Shown here piece by piece: positions 31,830 to 41,105 of a DNA stretch of 64,000 nt. Origin of the DNA: Myxococcales bacterium (GTDB lineage: Bacteria; Myxococcota_A; Polyangia; Haliangiales; Haliangiaceae). How positions within the stretch are numbered: position 1 is the first letter of the stretch; every line of letters begins with the position of its first letter. Location of the stretch: assembly GCA_016706545.1 (NCBI GenBank), contig JADJJK010000007.1:155820-219819 (forward strand), written 5' to 3'. Both the position numbers and the translations under genes were made by a program. Below the pieces are notes generated by a model. That model was not told where the DNA came from. It saw only the letters and a list, made by a program, of their open reading frames with translations, and ran no database searches.

Positions 31830-33069
31830 GGAAGCCCTCCGCGTCCAGGTGGGCCGACGGATCCACGCCGCACAGCGAGAGGATCCCGGCGGCCAGGTTG
31901 CCGGCGCCCAGGCTGCGCCCGCTGGCGCTCACGCTGCCGGACGTGAAGTCGATCATGGTGGCGTTGCCCTCTGGCGTGGTGCCGCCGTAGCTGTGGCCGC
32001 CGCGCACGCCGGCGCCCGCGATCACCGCGGCGCCCACCGGCCAGTGGTCCTTGCCCGCCTTGCTGTTGCGCTTGGGGGTCCGGCTGAACTCCGACAGGCA
32101 CACCACCACGGTGTCATCGATCATACGGGTTCCGACCTGACGGCCGGGGCGCAGGGTCAGCTCATCCATGATCCGGGCCAGGCCGGCGAAGGTGAGCTCC
32201 TGCGAGGCCGCCTGCTCGAAGTTGTCGGCGTGGGTGTCGTAGTCCAGGCGGGTGTTGAGCATGACGGTCTGGCTGAGGTCCTGCTCGAGCGCGTCGAGCG
32301 CGAACGAGATCTGGTCGTCGAAGACCAGCGTGCGCCCCCGTCGGCCCAGGCCCGCACGAGCGGCGGCGAGCTTCTGGCCGCGGCCCACCGACTCGATGAA
32401 GTCGTCGATGCGGCGGCGGTTGTAGCCGTGGGCGCCGCGCACCGCGCGCTGCCGCGCCGCCGAGGCCTGGGCGTAGCGCTCGATCACCGCCGCCTCGCCG
32501 TCGGTCTCCCAGAGCGGCGCCGCGAGCTCGGCGTCATAGGCCTGCCGCGGATCGAGCAAGGTCACGAGCTGGTTGCGCATCCCCACCCGCCCGGCGCTGG
32601 CGGAGAACGGGCCGGTGAAGGCCAGATCGCCCAGCACCAGGTACGGCAGCGGCAAGTCGTTGCCCAGGTCGTGCGCGACGATGGCCGGCAGATCCGGGTT
32701 GCTCTCCGAGCGCGTGCCGGTGGCCATGCGCTTCTGGCACTCCGGGTGGGCCACGCTGCCCACCAGCACGCCGCGGACGGTGGCGGTCACCGCCGCGTGG
32801 CGCGTGAAGTAGTCGAGCGCGGCCGGTCGCGAGGCGTGGGTGAACGCCTCCAGCTCGCCGAAGCGCTGCAGCGCGCCCTCGGGCACGTCCACCAGCGGCG
32901 CTTGCTTGGGATCGAGCGCGTAGCTCGTGTCCCAGCCGCCCTGGGCAAAGACGAACAAGAGGCGGCGGGCTGTCCGGGCGCGGGGCGCAGAGGCCGCAGG
33001 AGCCAGGCGGCCCAGCGCGGCGAGCGCGGTCAGCCCGGCGCCCCAGCGAAAGAGGTCACGGCGTTGCAT
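31813..33069 (-). CDS. DUF1501 family Tat-exported protein
   Basis: The 418-residue protein has a Tat-like signal (MQRRDLFRWGAGLTALAALG) and the DUF1501 core seen in LFVFAQGGWDTSYALDPKQA, LNTRLDYDTHADNFEQAAS and VVVCLSEFSRTPKRNSKAGK. DUF1501 proteins resemble sulfatase/alkaline phosphatase folds and are usually encoded next to cytochrome-containing DUF1549/DUF1592-type proteins in Myxococcota and Planctomycetes; their reaction is unknown. The C-terminus (SLGAGNLAAGILSLCGVDPS) is typical. It is the middle gene of a three-gene minus-strand set, after the lipoprotein at 33205-34890. Confidence 0.9.
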   Translation of the reverse strand: MQRRDLFRWGAGLTALAALGRLAPAASAPRARTARRLLFVFAQGGWDTSYALDPKQAPLVDVPEGALQRFGELEAFTHASRPAALDYFTRHAAVTATVRGVLVGSVAHPECQKRMATGTRSESNPDLPAIVAHDLGNDLPLPYLVLGDLAFTGPFSASAGRVGMRNQLVTLLDPRQAYDAELAAPLWETDGEAAVIERYAQASAARQRAVRGAHGYNRRRIDDFIESVGRGQKLAAARAGLGRRGRTLVFDDQISFALDALEQDLSQTVMLNTRLDYDTHADNFEQAASQELTFAGLARIMDELTLRPGRQVGTRMIDDTVVVCLSEFSRTPKRNSKAGKDHWPVGAAVIAGAGVRGGHSYGGTTPEGNATMIDFTSGSVSASGRSLGAGNLAAGILSLCGVDPSAHLDAEGFHAFAS

Positions 33070-33150
33070 GATGAACTCCTCGAGAAAGAAGTTGAAGGTG
33101 TCGACGGTGAAGGAGAAGGGAAGGGGAAGGGATGACGACGCGCGCGCGCG

Positions 33151-33208
33151 GTCGGCGTCGGTAGTATCGGTACCGGTCGGTGTCGGTACCAGTACCGGTA
33201 CCGGTCAG
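33151..33208. repeat. GGTACCGGT-rich palindromic repeat
   Basis: The gap of 135 bp between the DUF1501 gene and its upstream neighbour holds several copies of GGTACC and CGGTACCGGT with related half-units. It could form hairpins within the operon transcript. Confidence 0.6.
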
Positions 33209-34890
33209 TAGTAGAGGGCGCGGGAGTCCGCGAACAACCCAGCGAGGGTCAGCTTCCAGGCGCGCACCGCGGAGCCGCTCTGCGCCAGGAGGTCGCGGAA
33301 CATCGCGTAGGCCTCGTCGACGCGCGGATCATCCTCGGCCACCAGCTCGCTCGCGGTGCGCGCGAGCAGGTAGCGGAGCTGGCTGCGCACCATGGGCTCG
33401 GCGGCGTCGGTGACCTCGGCCTTGAGAAACAGCCTGCGCTCCGTCGCGGGCGAGGTGCGATCGTGCTCGACGACCCGGTCGGCCAGGGCCACGGCGGCGC
33501 GCCGGCTCACCAGCGCCGAGGTGGCGCCCATGGTGGTCTGGTTGCGGGTGACGTAGTACGAGTCCATGCCGCCGCCGAGCACGCGGTAGCCGATGGTGTC
33601 GTTGTCGAGCAGGTCCACCGGTCCAAGCGGCACGCCGCTGATCTTGTCGGACTGCAGCGTGGACCAGCGCTCACCGGTCAGCTCCAGGAGGGTGCGCGCG
33701 AGCTGCCGCGGGCGCATGCGCAGGAGGCCGACGGTGGAGTCGGCGGCCTCGGCGGCCTCGGTGTGCGAGACCGCGAAGGCGTCGGAGAGCACGATGGCGC
33801 GCACCAGCGCGCGCGCGTCGTAGCCGCTGTCGACGAACGCCGTCTGCAGCCGGGCGATCAGCGCGGGATCGAGGTCCTCGATGGGCACCTGGGTCAGGTG
33901 CGAGGTGAAGCGCTGCGCGGCGCAGCGGGCGAACCGCGGATCGTCGGCGATGGCGCGCGCCAGGCCGGCGAGCCCCTGGGGCGCGGCGCCGAAGTACATG
34001 GGCGGTCGCTTGTTGGTGGTGCGCCACTGCTCGGCGAAGCGCGGCTTGTAGCCGCTGTATGGATAGCGGGTGATCGCGTTGGGGTAGTCCTTCGGGGCGA
34101 AGGTGAAAAAGTAGCTGGCCAGCGGATCCAGCGTCTGGTGACAGCTCGCGCAGGATGGGTTCTTGGTGACCGCCTCGGCGACCACCTCGGGGTCGGCCAG
34201 GTTGATGGTGGTGTCGAGCACGACGTCGGAGTCGAGGTAGTCGTGGCACAAGAGCGCGCGAGAGATCAGGTTGGCGCGCCCGCGATGGTAGTTGTCGCCG
34301 GCGGAGACGTGGCGCTGGTACAGCGCGTTGCTGGCCAGGATGCCGGCGGCGGGCCGGCCGTCTGGCCACGCGGTCACCTCCCAGACCTCGGCGGCGCCGG
34401 CGTGCGGCAGGCCGAACGCGGTGGCCACGGTGCCGTTGGCCATGGTGTAGGGCGCGGTCACGATCTCCGTGTACGGCCGCCCGGTCACCACCACGTGCTC
34501 GATCAGCCGCAGCGGCTCCTGCATGATCGCGCGGAGCTGGGCGTAGGTGGCGTCAGCGAACGGGCCCAGGTTGGGATAGATGAACTTGGGCGCCTCCAGA
34601 TCCATCAACAACGTGTCGTTGTGCAGGTCGCGGATGGTGTCGCCGAACTCGGGGGCGCGCAGGTACTCATCGACCAGCGCGGCCAGCCGGTCTGGATCGG
34701 CGGCGACCGCCTCCAGCTCAGCGAGCGAGGGGCGGTATCCGCGCACGGCGAGCGAGGCGCGCGCCAGCCGCTCCACCGGGGACAAAAGGACGAGCGGAGA
34801 GGGGGTGGGAAGAGGCGGCGCGGGTTGCTCGGTACACGCGAGCAGCGTGAGCGCAGAGACCGCAGCGCATCGTCGGGCGAGGCTTGACAT
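33205..34890 (-). CDS. DUF1588/DUF1585-like haem-site lipoprotein
   Basis: Started at the ATG at 34890 the product is 561 residues with a lipobox LTLLAC at about residue 18; an AGGA lies nine bases upstream. The in-frame TTG at 34920 is less likely. A haem-type CASCH lies in KNPSCASCHQTLDPLASYF, matching the DUF1588 pattern. C-terminal blocks such as LQTAFVDSGYDARALVRAIV and LSDAF resemble DUF1585. Proteins of this set pair with DUF1501 partners at the cell surface or in the periplasm; function unknown. Family assignment rests on short motifs, so it is moderate. Confidence 0.75.
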   Translation of the reverse strand: MSSLARRCAAVSALTLLACTEQPAPPLPTPSPLVLLSPVERLARASLAVRGYRPSLAELEAVAADPDRLAALVDEYLRAPEFGDTIRDLHNDTLLMDLEAPKFIYPNLGPFADATYAQLRAIMQEPLRLIEHVVVTGRPYTEIVTAPYTMANGTVATAFGLPHAGAAEVWEVTAWPDGRPAAGILASNALYQRHVSAGDNYHRGRANLISRALLCHDYLDSDVVLDTTINLADPEVVAEAVTKNPSCASCHQTLDPLASYFFTFAPKDYPNAITRYPYSGYKPRFAEQWRTTNKRPPMYFGAAPQGLAGLARAIADDPRFARCAAQRFTSHLTQVPIEDLDPALIARLQTAFVDSGYDARALVRAIVLSDAFAVSHTEAAEAADSTVGLLRMRPRQLARTLLELTGERWSTLQSDKISGVPLGPVDLLDNDTIGYRVLGGGMDSYYVTRNQTTMGATSALVSRRAAVALADRVVEHDRTSPATERRLFLKAEVTDAAEPMVRSQLRYLLARTASELVAEDDPRVDEAYAMFRDLLAQSGSAVRAWKLTLAGLFADSRALYY

Positions 34891-36148
34891 CTGGACGCAT
34901 CCTGGTGAGTGGGCACGCAAAAGGCTTGCTCCCAGGACGCGGCGGCGCCGCCCGATGTTAGAGCGGATGCTGCATTTCCTCGTCGAAGATCAGCGAGTTG
35001 GCTGTGGGGGCCGGCCTGCAGGGGAAACCCTACAAGCGCGCGGCGAGCTGCCGCCGCGGCGCGCGGCGGCGGGAGCCAGCGGGCCGGGGCGCCGCTGTCC
35101 GGGGCGGTTGGCTGATTCCTCCGGGGCGTGCGTGCGGACTTCCTTTGGGGAAGCGCTCGGCAGGGGGCCAGCCGCGCGGGGCCGGGGCGGGCGGCGTGGC
35201 CCGGGAGGCGGGGGGCGTTTCTCGGTGTGGGTCGCAGCGCGCGATCCCGGGGCCCGGGCAAAGGATCCCGCTTTGAGGTCGGCGGGTCGGGCGCTGGGCG
35301 GGCGGGCCGCCCCCCACCCAGGCGGCGAGCGTCTGGTACTTGCCCGTCCGCGGGTGACGATGCCGCGACCACGGCACCCGTTTGCAAACCGAGGGGCCGC
35401 CGCGGGCGCGGGGGGGGGGCCCCGCCTCTCAGGGGGGGGATGGCGATCGTGATGGCGTTGTTGAAGTTGGATGCGGCAGAAACTGATGAAAGTTGCGGAC
35501 CATCCGCAGCTGGACAACAGGTTGCGACCTCAGCTGGAAATCGCCGCGATCGGTATCACCCAGACGCCGGGGGGGTCGCAGAAGGGTGCACGTTGCAGCC
35601 CTATTGAAGCAGTAACAGGGAAGGGCCCTGGTGCGCCGGGCCGTGGCGCCCTGTCCACGAGTGCGATCACTCAGTGTTTTCGCACCGCCGCGCGATGTGC
35701 ACAGATGGCTACCGGTGAAGACCAAGGTTGCGTACTCGCACCATTCGCTTGGTGCCATGACGGAGAGCGGGATGTGCTACTTTGGTCGGACTACTGCGGG
35801 CTGTTGTGAAGGCAGGCAAGCCAGGGTCGCTTTTGGAACGGCAAACGGTTGATTGCTCGGTGAGTCGATCGGGGGGGCGGGCGGGCGCGCTCGGCGGGGG
35901 CCCGCCAGGAGGCGCTGCGCGCGCCTGGGAGTCACCTCGCCGCGCCAGGTTCAGGGGTGGGAGCGACCGGCCGCGAGCCGTGTGCCCGCCCAGGCGGCTC
36001 GGCGGCCCGCGCCACCGCCTCCCCCGCCCCCCGCGGCCGGCGGCGCCCCCAGCTCGTCCGACGACGGCACTGCGGCGACCCGGTTGCTGCGGGACTGCGG
36101 CCGTGGATTCTGATGCGTGCCTCAGACAGGTTGGCTGACCGGGCGAGG
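34891..36148. other. Gene-poor block of unusual composition
   Basis: No ORF here shows coding character on either strand. 34990-35450 is extremely G-rich, with runs up to ten G. 35450-35860 is distinctly less GC-rich than its surroundings. It holds a small hairpin TGCGGA-CCA-TCCGCA (35494-35508), AGGT-TGCG-ACCT (35519-35530) and GAGTG-CGAT-CACTC (35659-35672). 35870-36110 is again very GC-rich. A short minus-strand frame near 34957-35000 ends ANSLIFDEEMQHPL, which looks like the tail of a lost gene, but a stop lies about 17 codons upstream. Possibilities include a structured RNA, an insertion remnant or a misassembled stretch. Confidence 0.5.
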
Positions 36149-36967
36149 CTACTTTCCGGTGAAGTTCCCCGGGCGGCGCTCGAGGAAGGCGCGCAGGCCC
36201 TCCGCGACGTCGTCGCTGCGCATGATGGGCACCAGGTCGGGCAAGAGGCGAGCGCCGGCCGCGGCCTCGGCGGCGGGCAGCGCGGCGCGGCTGGAGGCCA
36301 GGGTGGCGACCACGCCCTGCGGCGCCTGCGCGGCGATGACCTCGGCGAGCGCCAGGGCGCGCGCGAGCTGCTCGCCGTGCGGCACGACCTCCTGCACCAG
36401 GCCGATGCGCAGGGCCTCGGCGGCGTCGAACTCGTCGCCGGTGAGCAGCCAGCGCATGGCGTTGCCCCAGCCGCACTCGCGGGGGAAGCGCAAGGTGGCG
36501 CCGCCCACCGGGTAGATGCCGCGCTTGATCTCGATCTGGGCAAACCGCGTGGACGCGGCGGCGATCCGGAGATCGCAGGCCAGCGCCAGCTCGATGCCGA
36601 TGGTGAGGCAGGTGCCCTGGACCGCGACGATCACCGGCTTGCCCACGCGCTTGCCGACGAGGCCCATGGGATCGAGGCCGTCTTCGGGCACCGGCCAGGA
36701 GCCGGAGGCAAACGCGCTGCTCCACTGCGGCAGGTCGAGCCCGCCGGTGAAGTGGTCGCCGTGGGCGTGGAGCACGCCGACGCGCAGGTCCGGATCTCGA
36801 TCCAGCTCGCCGTAGGCGCGGCAAAGGCCCATCCACAGCGGCAGGTCGAAGGCGTTGCGCTTGGCGGGGCGATCGAGCCCCATCAACAAGACGTGGCCGC
36901 GTCGCTCGAGCGAGACCACGCCGGCCGAAGCACCAGAAGAAGCGCCAGAAGAAGAGGCAGGAGGCAT
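36149..36967 (-). CDS. Enoyl-CoA hydratase/isomerase (crotonase) family protein
   Basis: The product is 272 residues from the ATG at 36967, starting with a Ser/Ala-rich tail (PPASSSGASSGASAG). The crotonase fold is clear: LMGLDRPAKRNAFDLPLWMG, the oxyanion-hole region HGDHFTGGLDLPQW, and VAVQGTCLTIGIELALACDL followed by FAQIEIKRGIYPVGGATLRF. Glu residues needed for hydration are not obvious, so an isomerase or other crotonase reaction is possible. It is the last gene before the unusual 34.9-36.1 kb block. Confidence 0.9.
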   Translation of the reverse strand: MPPASSSGASSGASAGVVSLERRGHVLLMGLDRPAKRNAFDLPLWMGLCRAYGELDRDPDLRVGVLHAHGDHFTGGLDLPQWSSAFASGSWPVPEDGLDPMGLVGKRVGKPVIVAVQGTCLTIGIELALACDLRIAAASTRFAQIEIKRGIYPVGGATLRFPRECGWGNAMRWLLTGDEFDAAEALRIGLVQEVVPHGEQLARALALAEVIAAQAPQGVVATLASSRAALPAAEAAAGARLLPDLVPIMRSDDVAEGLRAFLERRPGNFTGK

Positions 36968-37026
36968 GGCGCCCAGCATATGTCAGCAGGCTGGCGCCTG
37001 GGGCCGGGGCGCTCAGCGGCCGGAGA

Positions 37027-37419
37027 TCACGACTCGAGCGCGGCGGGGTGATGCGCGAGCCAGCACAGGCGGCCGCCGTCCAGGCGGGCGAGCCAGAGTC
37101 CGCCGTTGCAAAAGTCCTTCACCGTGATCGTGTACTCGACGCGAAGCGCCGCGCCGTCGAGCGCCGCCGGGCCGGCGAGCGAGAACACCGTGCCGGCCGG
37201 GGAGCGGGTGAGCCACCTGGCCACCGCGGCGGTGCCCCGCAGCTCTTCGGCGCGCGGCGCGGTGCCAAGCGAGGCGCGCGCGATGGGGTGGTGCCGCTCG
37301 AGGTGGAAGTCCTCGGTGACCGCGGCGCGGAGGAGGCCGGGATCGGTGGGGTGGTTCATCGCCAGGAGCCAGCGCTCCAGCGCGGTCTGCACGTCGGACG
37401 GGGAGTGGAGGGCGCTCAT
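37027..37419 (-). CDS. NTF2/SnoaL-like protein
   Basis: The product is about 130 residues from the ATG at 37419; an in-frame ATG at 37446 would add nine residues. Its plan fits the NTF2/SnoaL fold: a long first helix (SDVQTALERWLLAMNHPTDP), then LLRAAVTEDFHLERHHPI, then sheet-rich sequence (RVEYTITVKDFCNGGLWLAR). Such proteins are cyclases, isomerases or binding domains. No catalytic residues can be assigned. It lies 60 bp upstream of the crotonase gene on the same strand, so the two may be cotranscribed. Confidence 0.7.
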   Translation of the reverse strand: MSALHSPSDVQTALERWLLAMNHPTDPGLLRAAVTEDFHLERHHPIARASLGTAPRAEELRGTAAVARWLTRSPAGTVFSLAGPAALDGAALRVEYTITVKDFCNGGLWLARLDGGRLCWLAHHPAALES

Positions 37420-37537
37420 GTCATCGGGTCGGGGAGGTGTCGGCATCGGCACATTCGTCGGCCATCGTCGCTTGGGCCGCGTGCCGGCGCGTGGGCCGCG
37501 AGCCGCCGCCAAGCGTACACCAGCTAGGCGCGCCAGG

Positions 37538-38596
37538 TCAGGCCGAGGGCGCGAGGGCGGCTGGCTGCGGATCGAGCGCCAGGCACTCATTGCCGGCCAG
37601 GCGCCAGCGCTGGCCGGTGCGCGGATCGCACAGCGTGGTGTCATCCTCGTACACGCGGGCGGTGCGGTGCAGCGTCCGCAGGGCGCGCCCGAGCGGCATC
37701 GAGCGATAGCGCTCGGGCCAGCGCCGCACCAGCTCGTCGCGCACGCGGCCGGCGTGGCGCGCGCTCATTGCCGGGAACAGGTGATGCTCGACGTGGAAGC
37801 CAAAGCCCATGGTGAGCCAGCGAAACCAGCCCGGCACGGTGACGGTCAGCGAGTTGGCCAGCGGATCGTTTATCTCGGTGCGCGGCGACAGCGAGTGGTT
37901 GGTGAGGATGTGGGCCATCACCAGCGCGTTGCCGATGAGCAGCGGCACGCCGTACGCAAAGGCGAACGCGGCCGGCCCGATGACGATGGCCAGGGTGGTC
38001 CACAAAGCGAGCGCGGCGGCTGAGCTTGCCAGGGCCAGGTGCCACTCGCGCCGGCCAAGGAGGCCGTCCTTGTGCCCGGTCACGAGCAGCTTGGTGCTCT
38101 GGATGGAGAACCCGATCACGAGCGCGAGCACGCCGGTCACCCGGCGTCCACCTGGCGAGAAGTGGTCCACCATGAACCGCACGCGGCGGCTCGAGCGGTA
38201 GGTCTCGAGCGTGGGGTAGGCGTCGGGATCCGTGCTGCCCTGCGCGTGGCCATGGTGGGCCGCGCCGTGCCAGCGCATCCACAGCACCGGGGACAGGAGA
38301 AACGGAAGAAAGCCAAGCGCACCCACCGCGGTGCGCGCCCAGCGCGCCTGCACCACGGCGCCGTGCATCGTCTCGTGGGCCAGGAAGGCCAGCCCGCCAA
38401 ACGCCCCGCCGATCGGCACGGACAGGGCCAGCCGCAGCGGCCAGCTCGGGGTCTGGGTGATGGCCCAGGTGGCGGTGGCGATCACCGCGAGGTGAACGGG
38501 CAGCCACCACAACCTGGAGCTGGCTCTCCCGAAGGTGGCGCGGGGCAACACCTCGGTCAAGGCGCGGACATAGTAGGCTCGAGGTGAAAGCGACAT
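37538..38596 (-). CDS. Membrane fatty acid desaturase
   Basis: The 352-residue protein has the three histidine boxes of membrane desaturases: HETMH at about residue 77, HGAAHHGH at about 112, and HVEHH at about 260. Four to six transmembrane segments lie around them. These enzymes insert double bonds in acyl chains using a di-iron centre and electrons from ferredoxin or cytochrome b5. The absence of an N-terminal cytochrome b5 domain suggests an external donor. The ATG at 38596 is preferred over 38635. It is divergent from the helicase gene, with about 150 bp between their starts; a cold-response pairing would be plausible. Confidence 0.93.
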   Translation of the reverse strand: MSLSPRAYYVRALTEVLPRATFGRASSRLWWLPVHLAVIATATWAITQTPSWPLRLALSVPIGGAFGGLAFLAHETMHGAVVQARWARTAVGALGFLPFLLSPVLWMRWHGAAHHGHAQGSTDPDAYPTLETYRSSRRVRFMVDHFSPGGRRVTGVLALVIGFSIQSTKLLVTGHKDGLLGRREWHLALASSAAALALWTTLAIVIGPAAFAFAYGVPLLIGNALVMAHILTNHSLSPRTEINDPLANSLTVTVPGWFRWLTMGFGFHVEHHLFPAMSARHAGRVRDELVRRWPERYRSMPLGRALRTLHRTARVYEDDTTLCDPRTGQRWRLAGNECLALDPQPAALAPSA

Positions 38597-38744
38597 GCCC
38601 TCACTGTGAGGCCCTGCCGCGCGATCTGCTGACACGATCCTGTCAGCGCTTGGTCACCTTGTGGTCCGACAGCCGACCGGCCTGGCGCGAGGCGTCGTGA
38701 AAACTGTCCTGGCGGCGTGGCAGGGGAGGTCTGGCCGTGGCAGT

Positions 38745-40247
38745 GTGCGCCTCTTGCAACGTCCCACGGAATCTAGCTTCGACTCTCTCGGGCTCATCGA
38801 ACCCCTTCTGGCTGCTGTACGCGAGGAAGGGTACGAGCGTCCTACACCTATTCAGGCACGCGCGATCCCTCATGTTCTCGCCGGAAAGGACCTGCTGGGC
38901 CTGGCCCAGACCGGCACCGGAAAGACGGCCGCATTTGCGCTCCCCATCCTGCAGCGCCTGCATGAGGGGCGGCGGGGCGCTGGCAAGCGACCCATCCGCT
39001 GCCTGGTGCTCACGCCGACCCGCGAGCTGGCGTCGCAGATCGCCGAGGCGTTCAACACCTACGGCAAGCACCTCGGGCTGCGCTGCGCGGTGATCTTTGG
39101 CGGCGTGGGACACGAGCCCCAGCGCCAGGTGCTGCGGGTGGGCATCGACATCCTCATCGCCACGCCGGGCCGCTTTCTGGATCTGGCCGGCGAGCGCTTG
39201 ATCGATCTGTCCTCGCTCGAGGTGTTCGTCCTCGACGAGGCCGACCGCATGCTGGACATGGGGTTTATCCACGACGTCAAGCGCATCATCGCGTTGCTGC
39301 CCAAGCAGCGGCAGACGTTGTTCTTCTCCGCGACCATGCCGCCGGAGGCCAAGCGCCTGGCCGACGTGCTGCTCAACTCGTCGGCGGAGACGGTGGCGGT
39401 GACGCCGGTGTCCTCGACGGTGGAGCGCATCGAGCAGAGCATCTACTTCGTGGAGAAGGCGCAGAAGCGCACGCTGCTCGAGGACATCCTCTACGACAAC
39501 GCCGACATCACGCGAGTACTGGTGTTCACGCGCACCAAGCACGGCGCCAACCGGGTCGCGGAGCACCTGGTGAGCGCCGGTGAGAACGCCGCGGCCATCC
39601 ACGGCAACAAGTCGCAGAGCGCGCGCGAGCGGGCGATGTCGCAGTTCCGCGACGGCAGCATCCGCGTCCTGGTGGCCACCGACATCGCGGCGCGTGGCAT
39701 CGACATCGACGAGATCTCGCACGTCATCAACTTCGACCTGCCCGAGGTTCCGGAGACCTACGTGCATCGCATCGGCCGCACCGCGCGCGCAGGCGCCGAC
39801 GGCGTGGCCATCTCGATGTGTGACGTGGAGGAGGTCGATCTCCTGCGCGACATCGAGCGGCTCATCCGCAAGCCGGTGCCGCTGGCCGAGGGCCATCAGC
39901 CGCCGTCCTGGGCGTCGCGGCGCGCGAGCCCCGGGTCGTCGCCGCCGCCTGCGCGCTCGTCGCCGCCGCCGCGCTTGCACGGTGGGCGCGGCGGTGGGCA
40001 TGGCCCCTCCCGCGGGGAGCGCGAGCCGCGCGGCGTGCATGAGCCGCGGCGGGAAGAGCACAAGCCGCACGCCCGGCGAGAGGACGCGGCGGCGCGACCC
40101 AGCGAGCCGCGGCCCCCGGCGCCGCCACGCCACCTGGCGCCAGCGCCTGGCGCGGCGGTGCCCGCCGACGGCGCCAATCCAAACCGTCGTCGTCGTCGCC
40201 GTCGCCGCGGTGGCGGTGGGGGCGGCGGACAGGTCGCGGCGGACTGA
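38745..40247 (+). CDS. DEAD-box RNA helicase, RhlE-like
   Basis: All helicase motifs are present: Q motif (FDSLGL and YERPTPIQARAIPHV), AQTGTGKT, PTRELASQ, TPGR, DEAD in VLDEADRMLDMGF, SAT, then VFTRTKHGAN, ARGIDIDEISHVINFD and HRIGRTARAG. The last 130 residues are an Arg/Gly/Pro-rich, probably disordered tail (HGGRGGGHGPSRGERE, ending in an Arg-Gly cluster) that should bind RNA. The start is uncertain: GTG at 38745 is chosen because the helicase core begins soon after; the frame is open back to 38661. RhlE-type helicases act in ribosome assembly, RNA decay and cold growth. Confidence 0.93.
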   Translation: MRLLQRPTESSFDSLGLIEPLLAAVREEGYERPTPIQARAIPHVLAGKDLLGLAQTGTGKTAAFALPILQRLHEGRRGAGKRPIRCLVLTPTRELASQIAEAFNTYGKHLGLRCAVIFGGVGHEPQRQVLRVGIDILIATPGRFLDLAGERLIDLSSLEVFVLDEADRMLDMGFIHDVKRIIALLPKQRQTLFFSATMPPEAKRLADVLLNSSAETVAVTPVSSTVERIEQSIYFVEKAQKRTLLEDILYDNADITRVLVFTRTKHGANRVAEHLVSAGENAAAIHGNKSQSARERAMSQFRDGSIRVLVATDIAARGIDIDEISHVINFDLPEVPETYVHRIGRTARAGADGVAISMCDVEEVDLLRDIERLIRKPVPLAEGHQPPSWASRRASPGSSPPPARSSPPPRLHGGRGGGHGPSRGEREPRGVHEPRREEHKPHARREDAAARPSEPRPPAPPRHLAPAPGAAVPADGANPNRRRRRRRRGGGGGGGQVAAD

Positions 40248-40324
40248 GCCGGCGGCCTGAGCTGGCGGCCTGAGCCGACTCGCGCTCAGGCGCTCACGGC
40301 CTCGGCGTCACGCGCCTTGGGCGC

Positions 40325-40936
40325 TCAGGTCGGCAGCGTGCGCTTGGGCGGCGCGGCGGAGGCGCCGGGGGAGGCGAGGGCGGCGGAGGACGGCTCCGGG
40401 CGGCGCGCGGTGACGAAGCCAAACACCGCGCCCGCGATGCCGCCCATCAGGTGGCCGAGCTGCGAGACGTTGTCGGCGCGGAAGGCCCCGACGACCTCGC
40501 GGCCCAGGTACAGGAACGCCACCGCGAGGAAGGTGAGCGGGATCTCGCCGTGCCGGATGTTGGCGGTGGACGCCAGCAGGATGAGCATGAACACGATGCC
40601 GCTGGCGCCGAGCAGGTACGTGTCCGTGAAGGCGATGTTGGCCAGGCCGGTCACCAGCGAGGTGACCACGAACATGGTGAACAGCGCCCGCGAGCCGTGG
40701 CGCTCTTCGAGGATGGGCCCCAGCAGCAAGATCAGGCTGAAGTTCGCCAGCAGGTGGTTCCAGTCGGCGTGGCCAAGCGGGTGGGTGAAGAGCCCAAGAT
40801 AGGTCCGCCAGTCGCCAAAGGCCGGCGCGGCGGAGACATACGGTTTGGCAGCATCTCCAAAGAGCTGGACCACCACCGCCAGCACGGCGAAGGTGAGCAC
40901 CACCGGAGCGTTGTACGTGATTCGCAGCTTGGCCAC
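40325..40936 (-). CDS. Rhomboid family intramembrane serine protease
   Basis: The product is 203 residues from the GTG at 40936. Six transmembrane segments surround the rhomboid signatures: HADWNHLLANFSLILLLGP (the conserved Asn region), LLGASGIVFMLILL (catalytic Ser in GxSG), and QLGHLMGGIAGAVFG (catalytic His). The C-terminal 25 residues are an Ala/Pro-rich cytosolic tail. Rhomboids cleave membrane-embedded helices. It converges on the helicase gene, with 77 bp between them. Confidence 0.92.
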   Translation of the reverse strand: MAKLRITYNAPVVLTFAVLAVVVQLFGDAAKPYVSAAPAFGDWRTYLGLFTHPLGHADWNHLLANFSLILLLGPILEERHGSRALFTMFVVTSLVTGLANIAFTDTYLLGASGIVFMLILLASTANIRHGEIPLTFLAVAFLYLGREVVGAFRADNVSQLGHLMGGIAGAVFGFVTARRPEPSSAALASPGASAAPPKRTLPT

Positions 40937-41105
40937 GAAGACAAGGTAGCACGGCGGCGCAGCCGCGCCCGTGATTCCAAGGGGATGTGCCCACAACGCG
41001 AGGCCCGGCGGGGGCGGCGCGGCGCTTTTCGCCATTTCTGCACGCGCCCTGGAATGCGGCGGTGGGCAGCCCCGGTACAACGCGGCGAAAAAATCCAGGT
41101 TGGCC

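Noticed and set aside
34990..36110. Group II intron, RNase P RNA, tmRNA or retron RNA
   Set aside because: No domain V-like hairpin, no RNase P or tmRNA signature, and no reverse transcriptase gene nearby.
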